Below are positions 25,387 through 33,722 of a DNA stretch of 64,000 bases, in pieces. A program made the translations under genes and the position numbers. Each line of letters begins with the position of its first letter. Within the stretch, counting starts at the first letter, position 1. Where the stretch lies: NCBI GenBank assembly GCA_035514535.1, contig DATKAZ010000055.1:1-64000 (forward strand). The letters are read 5' to 3'. Origin of the DNA: XN24 sp035514535 (GTDB lineage Bacteria; Pseudomonadota; Gammaproteobacteria; Steroidobacterales; XN24). The notes under the pieces were generated by a model that ran no database searches, was not told the DNA's origin, and saw only the letters and a program-made list of their open reading frames with translations.

Positions 25387-26291
25387 ACGCGGCCGGACCC
25401 GACCGGAGCTGGATGACGCGGTGGCTCGACCACCTGCGCTTCGAACGACGGCTCTCGGCGCTGACCGTCAAGAACTACCACCGTGACATCGAGGCGCTCT
25501 ATACGTTCCTGTGCAACGCCGAGGTGAATGCCTGGGCGCAGGTGGACGGCGCGCACGTGCGGTCATTTGCCGCCCGCCTGCACCGCCGTGGGCAGGCCCC
25601 GCGCAGCATCCAGCGGCGCCTGGCGGCGGTGCGCAACCTGTTCCAGTTTTTGCTCCGCGAGGGCGTCGTCGACGCCAACCCCGGACTCGATATCAGCGCC
25701 CCGAAGGCGCCGCGCCGCCTGCCCGACACGCTGGACGCAGACGCGATGGCTCGCCTCCTGGACGTGCGCGGCGATCACCCGATCGCGACCCGCGACCGGG
25801 CGATCATGGAATTGTTCTATTCCTCGGGGCTGCGCCTGGCCGAGCTGGCCGGCCTGCAGATGACCGACGTCGACCTGGCCGAGGGTAGCGTGCGCGTGAC
25901 CGGCAAGGGCGCCAAGACACGGATCGTCCCCGTGGGTGCCAAGGCGCGCGAGGCGTTGCGCGACTGGCTCAAGGTCCGGCCACAGCTCGAAAAGGCGAGC
26001 GACACCGCCATGTTCATCAGCCGCATCGGGCGGCCGCTCTCCAACCGGAACATCCAGGCACGCGTCCAGTACTGGGCCCGCCGGCTCGGGCTGCCCCAGG
26101 GCGTCAGCCCGCACACCTTCCGCCATTCCTTCGCAACCCACCTGCTGGAATCCAGCGGCGACCTGCGCGCCGTGCAGGAATTGCTGGGGCACGCGGACAT
26201 CGGCACGACCCAGATCTACACGCATCTTGATTTTCAGCATCTGGCCCGCATCTATGACCAGGCGCACCCGCGTGCGCGCAAGCGGCGCTGA
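25383..26291 (+). CDS. xerC: Tyrosine recombinase XerC
   Basis: The ATG at 25383 overlaps the DUF484 gene stop. The 302-residue protein has the N-terminal core-binding SAM-like domain (about 5-90) and the catalytic domain with Arg151 (GLRLAEL), His244/Arg247 (HTFRHSFATHLL), His270 (LGHADI) and nucleophile Tyr279 (QIYTHLD). With XerD it resolves chromosome dimers at dif. Its place after dapF-DUF484 supports XerC rather than XerD. Confidence 0.94.
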   Translation: MNAAGPDRSWMTRWLDHLRFERRLSALTVKNYHRDIEALYTFLCNAEVNAWAQVDGAHVRSFAARLHRRGQAPRSIQRRLAAVRNLFQFLLREGVVDANPGLDISAPKAPRRLPDTLDADAMARLLDVRGDHPIATRDRAIMELFYSSGLRLAELAGLQMTDVDLAEGSVRVTGKGAKTRIVPVGAKAREALRDWLKVRPQLEKASDTAMFISRIGRPLSNRNIQARVQYWARRLGLPQGVSPHTFRHSFATHLLESSGDLRAVQELLGHADIGTTQIYTHLDFQHLARIYDQAHPRARKRR

Positions 26292-26325
26292 TCTGCGCCG
26301 CGCGCATTCCAGCCAAGGAGCCAGC

Positions 26326-26859
26326 ATGCATCAGTTTCGCGGTACCACGATCCTGTCAGTGCGACGCAACGGCATCGTCGCCGTCGGCGGGGACGGGCAG
26401 GTATCCATGGGCAACACCATCATGAAGGGTAACGCGCGCAAGGTCCGCCGGCTGCACGACGGCAAGGTGCTGGCCGGATTCGCCGGCGGCACCGCCGACG
26501 CATTCACCCTGTTCGAGCGCTTCGAGGCGAAGCTGCAGCAGCACGGCAACCTCACGCGGGCCGCCATCGAGCTGGCCAAGGACTGGCGCACGGATCGCAT
26601 GCTGCGGCGGCTCGAGGCACTGTTATGCGTGGCCGATCGGGAGAAGAGCCTCGTCATCTCCGGCAACGGCGACGTGATCGAGCCGGAGAACGATTTGATG
26701 GCGATCGGCTCGGGCGGGCCATTCGCCCAGGCCGCGGCGCGCGCCCTCCTCGAGAACACGGAGCTCGACGCCGAGGCGATCGTGACGACGGCACTGAATA
26801 TCGCCGCCGAGATCTGCGTGTTCACCAATCACCACCTCGTCGTCGAGACCTTGTCATGA
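26326..26859 (+). CDS. hslV: ATP-dependent protease peptidase subunit HslV
   Basis: The 177-residue product is preceded by AGCCAAGGAG. The sequence GTTILSVRRNG places the catalytic N-terminal threonine at residue 7, after a six-residue propeptide MHQFRG that must be removed; E. coli HslV has no propeptide beyond the initiator Met. MKGNARKVRRL, AGFAGGTADAFTLFERFE and ENDLMAIGSGGPFAQAAA are canonical. HslV forms the two-ring proteolytic core that works with the HslU ATPase encoded next, with a 4-base overlap. Confidence 0.95.
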   Translation: MHQFRGTTILSVRRNGIVAVGGDGQVSMGNTIMKGNARKVRRLHDGKVLAGFAGGTADAFTLFERFEAKLQQHGNLTRAAIELAKDWRTDRMLRRLEALLCVADREKSLVISGNGDVIEPENDLMAIGSGGPFAQAAARALLENTELDAEAIVTTALNIAAEICVFTNHHLVVETLS

Positions 26860-28217
26860 ATGACACGCCGATGACGCCCCGCGAGATCGTCCAGGAGCTC
26901 GACAAGCATATCGTCGGCCAGAATGCGGCCAAGCGGGCCGTGGCCATCGCGCTGCGCGATCGCTGGCGGCGCATGCAGACCGACGAGCCGCTGCGTTCCG
27001 AGATCACGCCGAAGAACATCCTCATGATCGGCCCGACCGGGGTCGGCAAGACCGAGATCGCCCGGCGCCTGGCGCGGCTTGCGCGCGCGCCCTTCATGAA
27101 GGTCGAAGCGACCAAGTTCACCGAGGTGGGCTACGTCGGGCGCGAAGTGGACAGCATCATCCGCGACCTGGCCGACGCCGCGGTGAAAATGACCCGCGAG
27201 CACGAGATGGCAAGGGTGCGCCACAGGGCCGAGGACGCGGCCGAGGAGCGCATCCTGGATGCCCTGCTGCCGGGCACGCGCTCCGGCTGGGAGGACGGTG
27301 ACCAGCCGCCTGCCGGCGGCGATGCCGCCCGCGGCGCCGACACGCGGCAGAAGTTTCGCAAGATGCTGCGCGAGGGACGCCTCGACGACAAGGAAATCGA
27401 GATCGAGGTCAGCGCCGCACCCGCGGGCGTCAACATCATGGCGCCGCCCGGCATGGAGGAGATGGCCAACCAGCTGCAGGGTATGTTCAGCAACCTCGGC
27501 GGGCGCAATCGCCGCCAGCGCAAGCTCAAGGTCCGCGACGCCTTCAAGCTGCTCGCGGACGACGAGGCGGCGAAGATGATCAACGACGAGGAGATCAAGC
27601 TGAAGGCGATCAGCAACGTGGAGCAGAACGGCATCGTGTTCATCGACGAGATCGACAAGGTCACGCGCCGCGAAGGCGCGCTGGGATCCGGGGCGGACGT
27701 CTCGCGCGAGGGCGTGCAGCGCGACCTGCTGCCGCTGGTCGAAGGCTGCACGGTCAGCACACGCTACGGCATGGTGCGCACCGACCATATCCTGTTCATC
27801 GCCTCGGGCGCCTTCCATCTCGCCAAGCCTTCCGACCTGATCCCGGAGCTGCAGGGGCGCCTGCCGATCCGTGTCGAGCTGGATGCACTCAAGGCTGCGG
27901 ACTTCGTGCGCATCCTGACCGAGCCTGATCACTCGCTGACGGTCCAGTACCAGGCCCTGCTGGCCACCGAGGGCGTGCAGCTGTCGTTTACCGCGGACGG
28001 CGTCGGGCGAATCGCCGCGATCGCGGACCAGGTCAACGAGCGCTCCGAGAACATCGGTGCCCGCCGGCTGCATACCGTGCTGGAGCGCCTGCTGGACACC
28101 ATATCGTTCGAGGCCGCGGACAAGGCCGGCACGTCGATCGTCATCGACGCGGCCTACGTCGACAACGCTCTCGGCGCGCTGGCGGCCGACGAAGATTTGT
28201 CTCGTTACATACTATGA
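26856..28217 (+). CDS. hslU: ATP-dependent protease ATPase subunit HslU
   Basis: The ATG at 26856 overlaps the hslV stop. The 453-residue protein starts MTPREIVQELDKHIVGQ, with Walker A GPTGVGKT at residues 59-66, an intermediate I-domain (about 110-240), Walker B IVFIDEIDKV and the C-terminal EDLSRYIL tail that inserts into HslV. It unfolds substrates and feeds them to HslV. The stop codon is followed within 13 bases by a GGGGACAC palindrome of the same family as the element beside ubiK. Confidence 0.96.
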   Translation: MNDTPMTPREIVQELDKHIVGQNAAKRAVAIALRDRWRRMQTDEPLRSEITPKNILMIGPTGVGKTEIARRLARLARAPFMKVEATKFTEVGYVGREVDSIIRDLADAAVKMTREHEMARVRHRAEDAAEERILDALLPGTRSGWEDGDQPPAGGDAARGADTRQKFRKMLREGRLDDKEIEIEVSAAPAGVNIMAPPGMEEMANQLQGMFSNLGGRNRRQRKLKVRDAFKLLADDEAAKMINDEEIKLKAISNVEQNGIVFIDEIDKVTRREGALGSGADVSREGVQRDLLPLVEGCTVSTRYGMVRTDHILFIASGAFHLAKPSDLIPELQGRLPIRVELDALKAADFVRILTEPDHSLTVQYQALLATEGVQLSFTADGVGRIAAIADQVNERSENIGARRLHTVLERLLDTISFEAADKAGTSIVIDAAYVDNALGALAADEDLSRYIL

Positions 28218-28229
28218 CGGGGTCAAGAA

Positions 28230-28274
28230 GGGGACACTGCTTTAAAGCAGTGTCCCCTTTAAAGCAGTGTCCCC
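28230..28274. repeat. GGGGACAC palindrome plus partial tandem copy, after hslU
   Basis: A perfect 28-base palindrome (28230-28257) runs from GGGGACACTGCTTT to its complement, and its right half is repeated immediately (28258-28274). The core matches the arms of the element at 6084-6470. It sits between the hslU stop and the ribosome site of the DUF971 gene. With a loop of few bases it could form a strong hairpin in the transcript. Confidence 0.85.
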
Positions 28275-28292
28275 ATCGCACAAGGAGGCGCC

Positions 28293-28670
28293 ATGAGCGC
28301 TGACACGCCAACGCCGTCCACTATTCGCCTGCACCGCAAGTCCCGGGTGCTGGAGATCGGCTGGGACGACGGCACTTCGTTCCGCCTGCCATGCGAGTAC
28401 CTGCGGGTATTCTCGCCGTCCGCCGAGGTGCAGGGCCATGGACCCGGCCAGGCCGTGCTGCTGGTCGGCAAGGAAAAGGTCAATATCCAGGCGATCGACC
28501 CGGTCGGCCACTACGCCGTAAAGCTGGTCTTCGACGACAAGCACGACTCCGGCCTGTTTTCCTGGTCCTACCTGCACTGGCTGGGGGAGAACTACGACGA
28601 GAACTGGGCTACTTATCTCGGCCGCCTCGCAGAGGTCGGCTACAAGCGCAAGGAAGTCGCGCCGGAATGA
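28293..28670 (+). CDS. DUF971 domain protein (gamma-butyrobetaine hydroxylase-like N-terminal domain)
   Basis: The 125-residue protein follows CAAGGAGGC by 6 bases. The core with LEIGWDDGTSFRLPCEYLRVFSPSAEVQGHG and the FDDKHDSGLFSWSYLHWLGENYDENW segment is the DUF971 signature. The family is found alone, or fused to the N-terminus of gamma-butyrobetaine hydroxylases, and has no firm biochemical role when alone. The order hslVU, DUF971, ubiE is common in gammaproteobacteria. It overlaps ubiE by 4 bases. Confidence 0.9.
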   Translation: MSADTPTPSTIRLHRKSRVLEIGWDDGTSFRLPCEYLRVFSPSAEVQGHGPGQAVLLVGKEKVNIQAIDPVGHYAVKLVFDDKHDSGLFSWSYLHWLGENYDENWATYLGRLAEVGYKRKEVAPE

Positions 28671-29419
28671 ACAGCGAGAAAGACACGACGCACTTCGGGT
28701 TCAGCGAAGTGCCCGTTCCCGAGAAGGCGCGGCACGTGCGCGGCGTGTTCGACTCCGTCGCCACCCGCTACGACCTGATGAACGACCTGATGTCGCTCGG
28801 CATCCACCGGCTCTGGAAACGCGTCACGGTGGAGAAGGCCGGCCTCCGGCCAGGGATGCAGGTGCTCGATCTCGCCGGCGGCACCGGCGACCTGGCGGCG
28901 CTGATGGCGCCGCGGGTCCAGCCCGGCGGGCGGGTCGTGCTTTCCGACATCAACGAGGCGATGTTGCGGCGCGGCCGCGAGCGCCTGCTCGATCGCGGCA
29001 TCGCAGGTGAGTGTATCGAGTACTGCCTGGCCGACGCGGAGGCGTTGCCGTTCGGGGACGCATGTTGTGACGTCGTGACGATCGCCTTCGGCCTCAGGAA
29101 CGTGACCCGCACGGAGGCGGCCCTCGCCGAGATGTTCCGCGTGCTCCGGCCGGGCGGGCAGCTGCTGGTGCTGGAATTCTCTAGGCCCGTCACAGCTCTC
29201 GCGCCTGCCTACGACCTGTACTCCTTCCGCGTACTGCCGGCACTCGGCAAGCTGATCGCCGGCGACGACGCGAGCTACCGGTACCTCGCCGAGTCGATCC
29301 GCATGCACCCGGACCAGGAGACCCTGCTGGCGATGATGACGGCCGCGGGTTTCGAGGGCTGCCGGCACCAGAACCTGAGCGGCGGCATCGTCGCCCTGCA
29401 CCGTGGCTGGAAGTATTGA
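28667..29419 (+). CDS. ubiE: Ubiquinone/menaquinone methyltransferase UbiE
   Basis: The ATG at 28667 overlaps the DUF971 gene stop. The 250-residue SAM-dependent methyltransferase has VFDSVATRYDLMNDLMSLGIHRLWKR, motif I VLDLAGGTGDLA, and the UbiE signature IAFGLRNVT. It performs the C-methylation step of ubiquinone synthesis. It leads a ubiE-ubiJ-ubiB cassette with overlapping ends. Confidence 0.96.
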   Translation: MNSEKDTTHFGFSEVPVPEKARHVRGVFDSVATRYDLMNDLMSLGIHRLWKRVTVEKAGLRPGMQVLDLAGGTGDLAALMAPRVQPGGRVVLSDINEAMLRRGRERLLDRGIAGECIEYCLADAEALPFGDACCDVVTIAFGLRNVTRTEAALAEMFRVLRPGGQLLVLEFSRPVTALAPAYDLYSFRVLPALGKLIAGDDASYRYLAESIRMHPDQETLLAMMTAAGFEGCRHQNLSGGIVALHRGWKY

Positions 29420-30000
29420 TGTTCGAGCCGCTGGTGGCGCTGCTGAACCGTGGCATCGGCGCGTCGAGTGATGCGACGCGGCGCTGCCGCGCTCTGCAGG
29501 ACGCGAGCTTTCGCATCGAGCTGGAAGGGCTCGGCCTGGAACTGACCCTCGTCTCCACGGGCGACGCCGTGGCGGCGCGTGCGCTGCCGGCAGCCGACGC
29601 CACGCTCAGCGGAACGCCCGGCGCGCTCGCGCGCCTCGCCGCGACTGGCGACGAGGCATTGCTGCGCGCGCGCGCGGTGCGCATCAGCGGCGACCCGCTG
29701 GTGGCGCGCGACTTCCGCGACCTGATCGCGATCGCGGCGCCGGACTTCGAGGAAGAGCTTGCCGGGCTGGTCGGGGACACCGCGGCGCGCCAGGTGGGCA
29801 ACTTCGTGCGCGGCCTCGGGGGCTGGGGACTCGATGCCGCGGATCGCCTGTCGCGCAGCTTCGCCGAGTACCTGCAGGAAGAGAGCCGCGACCTGCCGGC
29901 CCAGGCCGAGATCGAGGCGTTTCTCGACGGCGTGGACGAGCTTGCGGGCGACGTGGCTCGCCTCGAGGCCCGCGTGCGGCGCCTGGAGCTGGCGCGGTGA
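29419..30000 (+). CDS. ubiJ: Ubiquinone biosynthesis accessory factor UbiJ (SCP2 domain)
   Basis: The ATG at 29419 shares one base with the ubiE stop; a TTG three bases earlier is a weaker option. The 193-residue protein has an SCP2-type lipid-binding domain (about residues 20-120), then a helical C-terminus ending in a short coiled coil (VARLEARVRRLELAR). UbiJ holds polyprenylated intermediates in the cytosolic Ubi complex and partners UbiK, which is encoded at 6476. Confidence 0.92.
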   Translation: MFEPLVALLNRGIGASSDATRRCRALQDASFRIELEGLGLELTLVSTGDAVAARALPAADATLSGTPGALARLAATGDEALLRARAVRISGDPLVARDFRDLIAIAAPDFEEELAGLVGDTAARQVGNFVRGLGGWGLDAADRLSRSFAEYLQEESRDLPAQAEIEAFLDGVDELAGDVARLEARVRRLELAR

Positions 30001-31649
30001 TTCCGCCGCGCCACCTGCGCAGGATGCTGCACATCCAGCGCGTGCTGCTGAAGCACGGGCTCGACGAACTGGTGTCCGCGACTCACCTGTTCCGGCCGAT
30101 CGCCTGGCTGCGACGCGTGCCGGGGCTCGGCGTGCGCAAGGCGGCCCGGGGCCTGCCCATGGGCGTCCGCATCCGCGAGGCGCTCGTGGAGCTCGGCCCC
30201 ATCTTCGTCAAGTTCGGCCAGGCCCTGTCGACGCGCCGCGACCTGCTGCCGCGCGAGATCGCGACTGAGCTCGCGAAGCTGCAGGACCGCGTGCCGCCAT
30301 TTCCCGCCGCTGAGACCCACCGCCAGCTTGCAGCGGCCTATCGCCTGCCGCTCGCGGAGATGTTTGCGCGCTTCGACGACGAGCCGCTCGCGGCGGCCTC
30401 GATCGCCCAGGTGCACAGTGCCGCATTGCCCGACGGCCGCGAGGCGATCGTCAAGGTGTTGCGTCCCGGCGTCCGGGCCCTGATCCGGCGCGACGTCGAA
30501 GTGCTGCATTCCCTCGCGGCGCTGGCGGAGCGCTACTGGAGCGACGTGCGACGGCTGCGGCCGCGCGAGGTCGTGTGCGAATTCGACACCACGCTCATGG
30601 ACGAACTCGACCTGATGCGCGAGGCGGCCAACGCCGCCCAGCTCAGGCGCAATTTCGACGGGTCGCCCCTGTTGTATGTGCCCGAGGTCTACTGGAACTG
30701 GTGCCGCCCCGGCGTGCTCGTCATGGAGCGCATCCACGGCATCAACATCGGCGACACCGCGAAGCTCCACGAGGCGGGCGTCGACATGCAGCGACTCGCC
30801 GCCAACGGCGTGGAGATCTTTTTCACCCAGGTATTCCGGCACAATTTCTTTCACGCCGACATGCACCCGGGCAACATCTTCGTCAACCCGACGGATCCGG
30901 CCCAGCCGCAGTACATCGCGGTGGATTTCGGCATCGTCGGCAGCCTCAGCCCCCGCGACCAGCAATATTTGGCAGAGAACTTCCTGGCCTTTTTCAATCG
31001 CGACTACCACCGCGTGGCGCGCCTGCACGTCGAATCCGGCTGGGTCGCGCCCGGGACCCGCATCGACGCCGTCGAGTCGGCCTTCCGCACGGTCTGCGAG
31101 CCGATCTTCAACCGCCCCCTGAAAGACATTTCCTTCGGCCAGTTCCTGGTGCGGCTGTTTACCGTGGCGCGCCGCTTCGACATGAAGGTGCAGCCGCAGC
31201 TGATCCTGCTGCAGAAGACCCTGTTGAATATCGAGGGCCTGGGGCGCGAGCTGTATCCCGACCTCGACCTGTGGGCGACGGCCCAGCCGATTCTCGAGGA
31301 ATGGATGCGCGAGCGCGTCAGCGGGCGGGCGATCGTGGAGCGCCTGCGGGAGCAGTTGCCGGAGGTCGGGGAGACGATCCAGGAGTTTCCGCAGGTCATG
31401 CACGCGCTGATGCAGCGCGCGGCCGAGGGTCGCCTGCAGGTGGAAGTGAAGCACCCGGGATTCGAGCAGCTGCGCGAGGAATTGCGCACCGGGCGACGCC
31501 AGCGCTGGACCAGCGGCACCGGCGCTGCGCTGCTCCTCGGCGGCGTGCTGTGGCTCGGGCTTACCGCCGAGCCCGCGGCGCTTGGCTGGGCGTTGCTCGG
31601 GGCAGGCGTGGTGCTGCTGCTCGCCGGGAGGCCGGGCGGAACTTCCTGA
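29997..31649 (+). CDS. ubiB: Ubiquinone biosynthesis kinase-like protein UbiB
   Basis: The 550-residue protein starts at a GTG overlapping the ubiJ stop. It shows the atypical-kinase KxGQ motif at residues 72-75 (FVKFGQALSTRRDLLP), the Ala-rich nucleotide loop AAASIAQVH, DMHPGNIF and AVDFGIVG, and two C-terminal transmembrane helices. UbiB is an ATPase needed for ubiquinone synthesis, thought to help extract hydrophobic intermediates from the membrane. Full length matches the family. Confidence 0.96.
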   Translation: MIPPRHLRRMLHIQRVLLKHGLDELVSATHLFRPIAWLRRVPGLGVRKAARGLPMGVRIREALVELGPIFVKFGQALSTRRDLLPREIATELAKLQDRVPPFPAAETHRQLAAAYRLPLAEMFARFDDEPLAAASIAQVHSAALPDGREAIVKVLRPGVRALIRRDVEVLHSLAALAERYWSDVRRLRPREVVCEFDTTLMDELDLMREAANAAQLRRNFDGSPLLYVPEVYWNWCRPGVLVMERIHGINIGDTAKLHEAGVDMQRLAANGVEIFFTQVFRHNFFHADMHPGNIFVNPTDPAQPQYIAVDFGIVGSLSPRDQQYLAENFLAFFNRDYHRVARLHVESGWVAPGTRIDAVESAFRTVCEPIFNRPLKDISFGQFLVRLFTVARRFDMKVQPQLILLQKTLLNIEGLGRELYPDLDLWATAQPILEEWMRERVSGRAIVERLREQLPEVGETIQEFPQVMHALMQRAAEGRLQVEVKHPGFEQLREELRTGRRQRWTSGTGAALLLGGVLWLGLTAEPAALGWALLGAGVVLLLAGRPGGTS

Positions 31650-31685
31650 GGCACCACCGGACAGACCTGTTTTCGGGAAAGTGAG

Positions 31686-32540
31686 ATGAGCAGCCGACGC
31701 ATACGCCAGGTCCTGCAGGGTCGCCCCGCTTCCGACGGCGCGGGCGTGAAGATTCTGCGCATCGTGGGCCAGGGGCAGCACGACCTCGACCCGTTCCTGA
31801 TGCTCGACGAGATTCGCTCCGACAAGCGCGACGAGTTCGTCGCGGGCTTTCCGTCGCATCCGCACCGGGGCATCGAGACGCTCACCATCATGCTCGAGGG
31901 CGGGTTCGAGCACCGGGATCACATGGGCCATCGGGCCGCGATCCGCCCGGGTGGCGCACAGTGGATGTCGGCCGGCCGCGGCGTCATCCACTCCGAGATG
32001 CCGCTGCCCGGCGAGGGACGCATCCACGGCTTCCAGCTGTGGATCAACCTGCCTGCGGCCGACAAGCTCCGCAAGCCCGACTACGAGCAGGCCGAGGCAA
32101 GCGCGTTGCCGGAAATTCGCCTCGACGACGGCCGGCTGCGGGTGATCGCCGGGAGTTACGATGGCGCGGTGTCGCCCATCGACCGGACGGCCTGCGAGGC
32201 CACGGTCATGGAGCTGCGACTCGCACCGGGCGGCATTTTCCGCTGGACCCCGCCGGCGGGACACCGCGCCCTCGTGCGCCCGTTCCAGGGCCGGGTCCGG
32301 CTCGCCAATCCGGCCGGCCCGGAGGCGCTGCTGGACAGCGGCCGGCTGGCCGTGCTCGACGGCGAAGGGGACGTGCTGATCACCGCCGGCGACGCGGACG
32401 CCGGCATGTTGCTGCTCTCCGGGCGGCCGCTCGGCGAACCGGTCGTGCAGTACGGGCCGTTCGTGATGAACACCGCCGAAGAGATCCGCCAGGCGATGCT
32501 GGACTATCAGTCCGGCGCGCTGGTGGCGCCGGCCGACTGA
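31686..32540 (+). CDS. Pirin family protein
   Basis: The 284-residue double cupin has the pirin core: FPSHPHRGIETLTIMLEG, GGAQWMSAGRGVIHSEMP and the conserved second cupin with PLGEPVVQYGPFVMNT. The metal-binding histidines and glutamate of the first cupin are present. Bacterial pirins have been linked to quercetinase-type activity and redox sensing, but a role here is not known. It follows ubiB by 36 bases in the same direction. Confidence 0.88.
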   Translation: MSSRRIRQVLQGRPASDGAGVKILRIVGQGQHDLDPFLMLDEIRSDKRDEFVAGFPSHPHRGIETLTIMLEGGFEHRDHMGHRAAIRPGGAQWMSAGRGVIHSEMPLPGEGRIHGFQLWINLPAADKLRKPDYEQAEASALPEIRLDDGRLRVIAGSYDGAVSPIDRTACEATVMELRLAPGGIFRWTPPAGHRALVRPFQGRVRLANPAGPEALLDSGRLAVLDGEGDVLITAGDADAGMLLLSGRPLGEPVVQYGPFVMNTAEEIRQAMLDYQSGALVAPAD

Positions 32541-32573
32541 TCGCGCGACGCGTCGCAGCCGGCGCGAAGTTTC

Positions 32574-32945
32574 TCAGCACAGGTCCAGGGCGTGCCGCTT
32601 CAGGTCCGCGAGGCGGACGATCTGCAGCGCCGCCTCGTGCGTGGCGGCCAGCACGACCGGCGGGGCGAGTCCCGCCCCCAGCGCCTCTTTCCAGCGCGCC
32701 GCGCACAGGCACCAGCGGTCGCCCGGCTTCAGTCCCGGGAAACCGATTTCCGGGCGCGGAGTCACGAGGTCGTTACCGCGCGCCTGGGAGAATTCCAGGA
32801 ATTTCGCATTGGCCCGGATGCAGACGACATGGCGCCCGACATCGAGCGGTCCGGTATGGCAGCAGCCGTCACGAAAAAAGCCCGTGACGGGATCCATGCT
32901 GCAGGGCTCCAGGGGCTCGCCGAGGACGTTCTTCGCGGTGGGCAT
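32574..32945 (-). CDS. DUF2237 family protein
   Basis: The 123-residue protein has the DUF2237 pattern: NVLGEPLEPCSMDPVTGFFRDGCC, DVGRHVVCI and GDRWCLCAARWKEAL, with many cysteines. The function is unknown. Its start is 9 bases after the trpA stop on the same strand, so it may be transcribed as the last gene of the trp operon. It converges with the pirin gene. Confidence 0.85.
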   Translation of the reverse strand: MPTAKNVLGEPLEPCSMDPVTGFFRDGCCHTGPLDVGRHVVCIRANAKFLEFSQARGNDLVTPRPEIGFPGLKPGDRWCLCAARWKEALGAGLAPPVVLAATHEAALQIVRLADLKRHALDLC

Positions 32946-32954
32946 GAGCAGATT

Positions 32955-33722
32955 CTAGGCCAGGGAGGCGAGAAAAGAAGCCGGCGACTCGCCGCGCTCG
33001 AGGGACTCGACCAGCGCGGATCCGACGATGACGCCGGGCACCACCCGGCCCAGGGCCGCGACCTGTGCCGCGCTGCGCACGCCGAAGCCTGCACATACTG
33101 GCACCGGCGACGCCGCAACGACCCGACCGAGATAATCATTCAGATCCGCGCTCGCCGCCGTGCCGCCGCCGGTGATGCCCGTCACGTTGACCGCGTACAG
33201 GAAGCCGCGGCTGGCGCGCGCGGCCGCGGCGACCCGCGCCGGCGGGGTCACCGGGCTGACCAGGTGGATCAGCGCCAGGCCCTGCGCGGCGAGCGCCGTG
33301 TCCAGCGGCTCGCTCTCGTCCAGCGGCAGGTCCGGCACGATGAAGCCGGCCACGCCGCTCTTCAGTGCGCGCCTGGCGAGACGCTCATAACCCATGGCGA
33401 GGAGCGGATTGAGGTAACTCATGAGCACGACCGGGGCGGCGGGCGGCGGGTTCATCGCAGCGATCTCGTCGAGAATCCACGCCAGGGTGACGCCTTGCGC
33501 GATCGCCGCGCGGCTGGCGCGCTGGATCGTCAGCCCGTCGGCCATCGGGTCCGTGAACGGCACGCCGACCTCGACGACATCCGCAGCCGTGCAGACTTCC
33601 GCGAGCGTCTCCCTGAAGCGCGCCTTCTCCGGGTAGCCCGCCGTAATGAAGGCGACGAGTGCCGTCCGGTTGGCGGCGGCGGCGGCGCTGATGGCCGCCG
33701 TGACCTGCTCGTGCGGCATCAT
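32955..33722 (-). CDS. trpA: Tryptophan synthase alpha chain TrpA
   Basis: The ATG at 33722 gives 255 residues; a second ATG one codon later overlaps the trpB stop equally well. The catalytic residues are Glu51 and Asp62 in EVGVPFTDPMADG, and NVTGITGGG and GFGVRSAAQV carry the phosphate-binding part. It cleaves indole-3-glycerol phosphate to indole for TrpB. The junction with trpB overlaps by 4 bases, so synthesis of the two subunits is coupled. Confidence 0.95.
   Translation of the reverse strand: MMPHEQVTAAISAAAAANRTALVAFITAGYPEKARFRETLAEVCTAADVVEVGVPFTDPMADGLTIQRASRAAIAQGVTLAWILDEIAAMNPPPAAPVVLMSYLNPLLAMGYERLARRALKSGVAGFIVPDLPLDESEPLDTALAAQGLALIHLVSPVTPPARVAAAARASRGFLYAVNVTGITGGGTAASADLNDYLGRVVAASPVPVCAGFGVRSAAQVAALGRVVPGVIVGSALVESLERGESPASFLASLA

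Noticed and set aside
29190..32264. 1024-codon open frame on the minus strand
   Set aside because: It is antisense to ubiE, ubiJ, ubiB and the pirin gene, which all have strong motifs. The predicted protein has low complexity typical of a GC-rich shadow frame.
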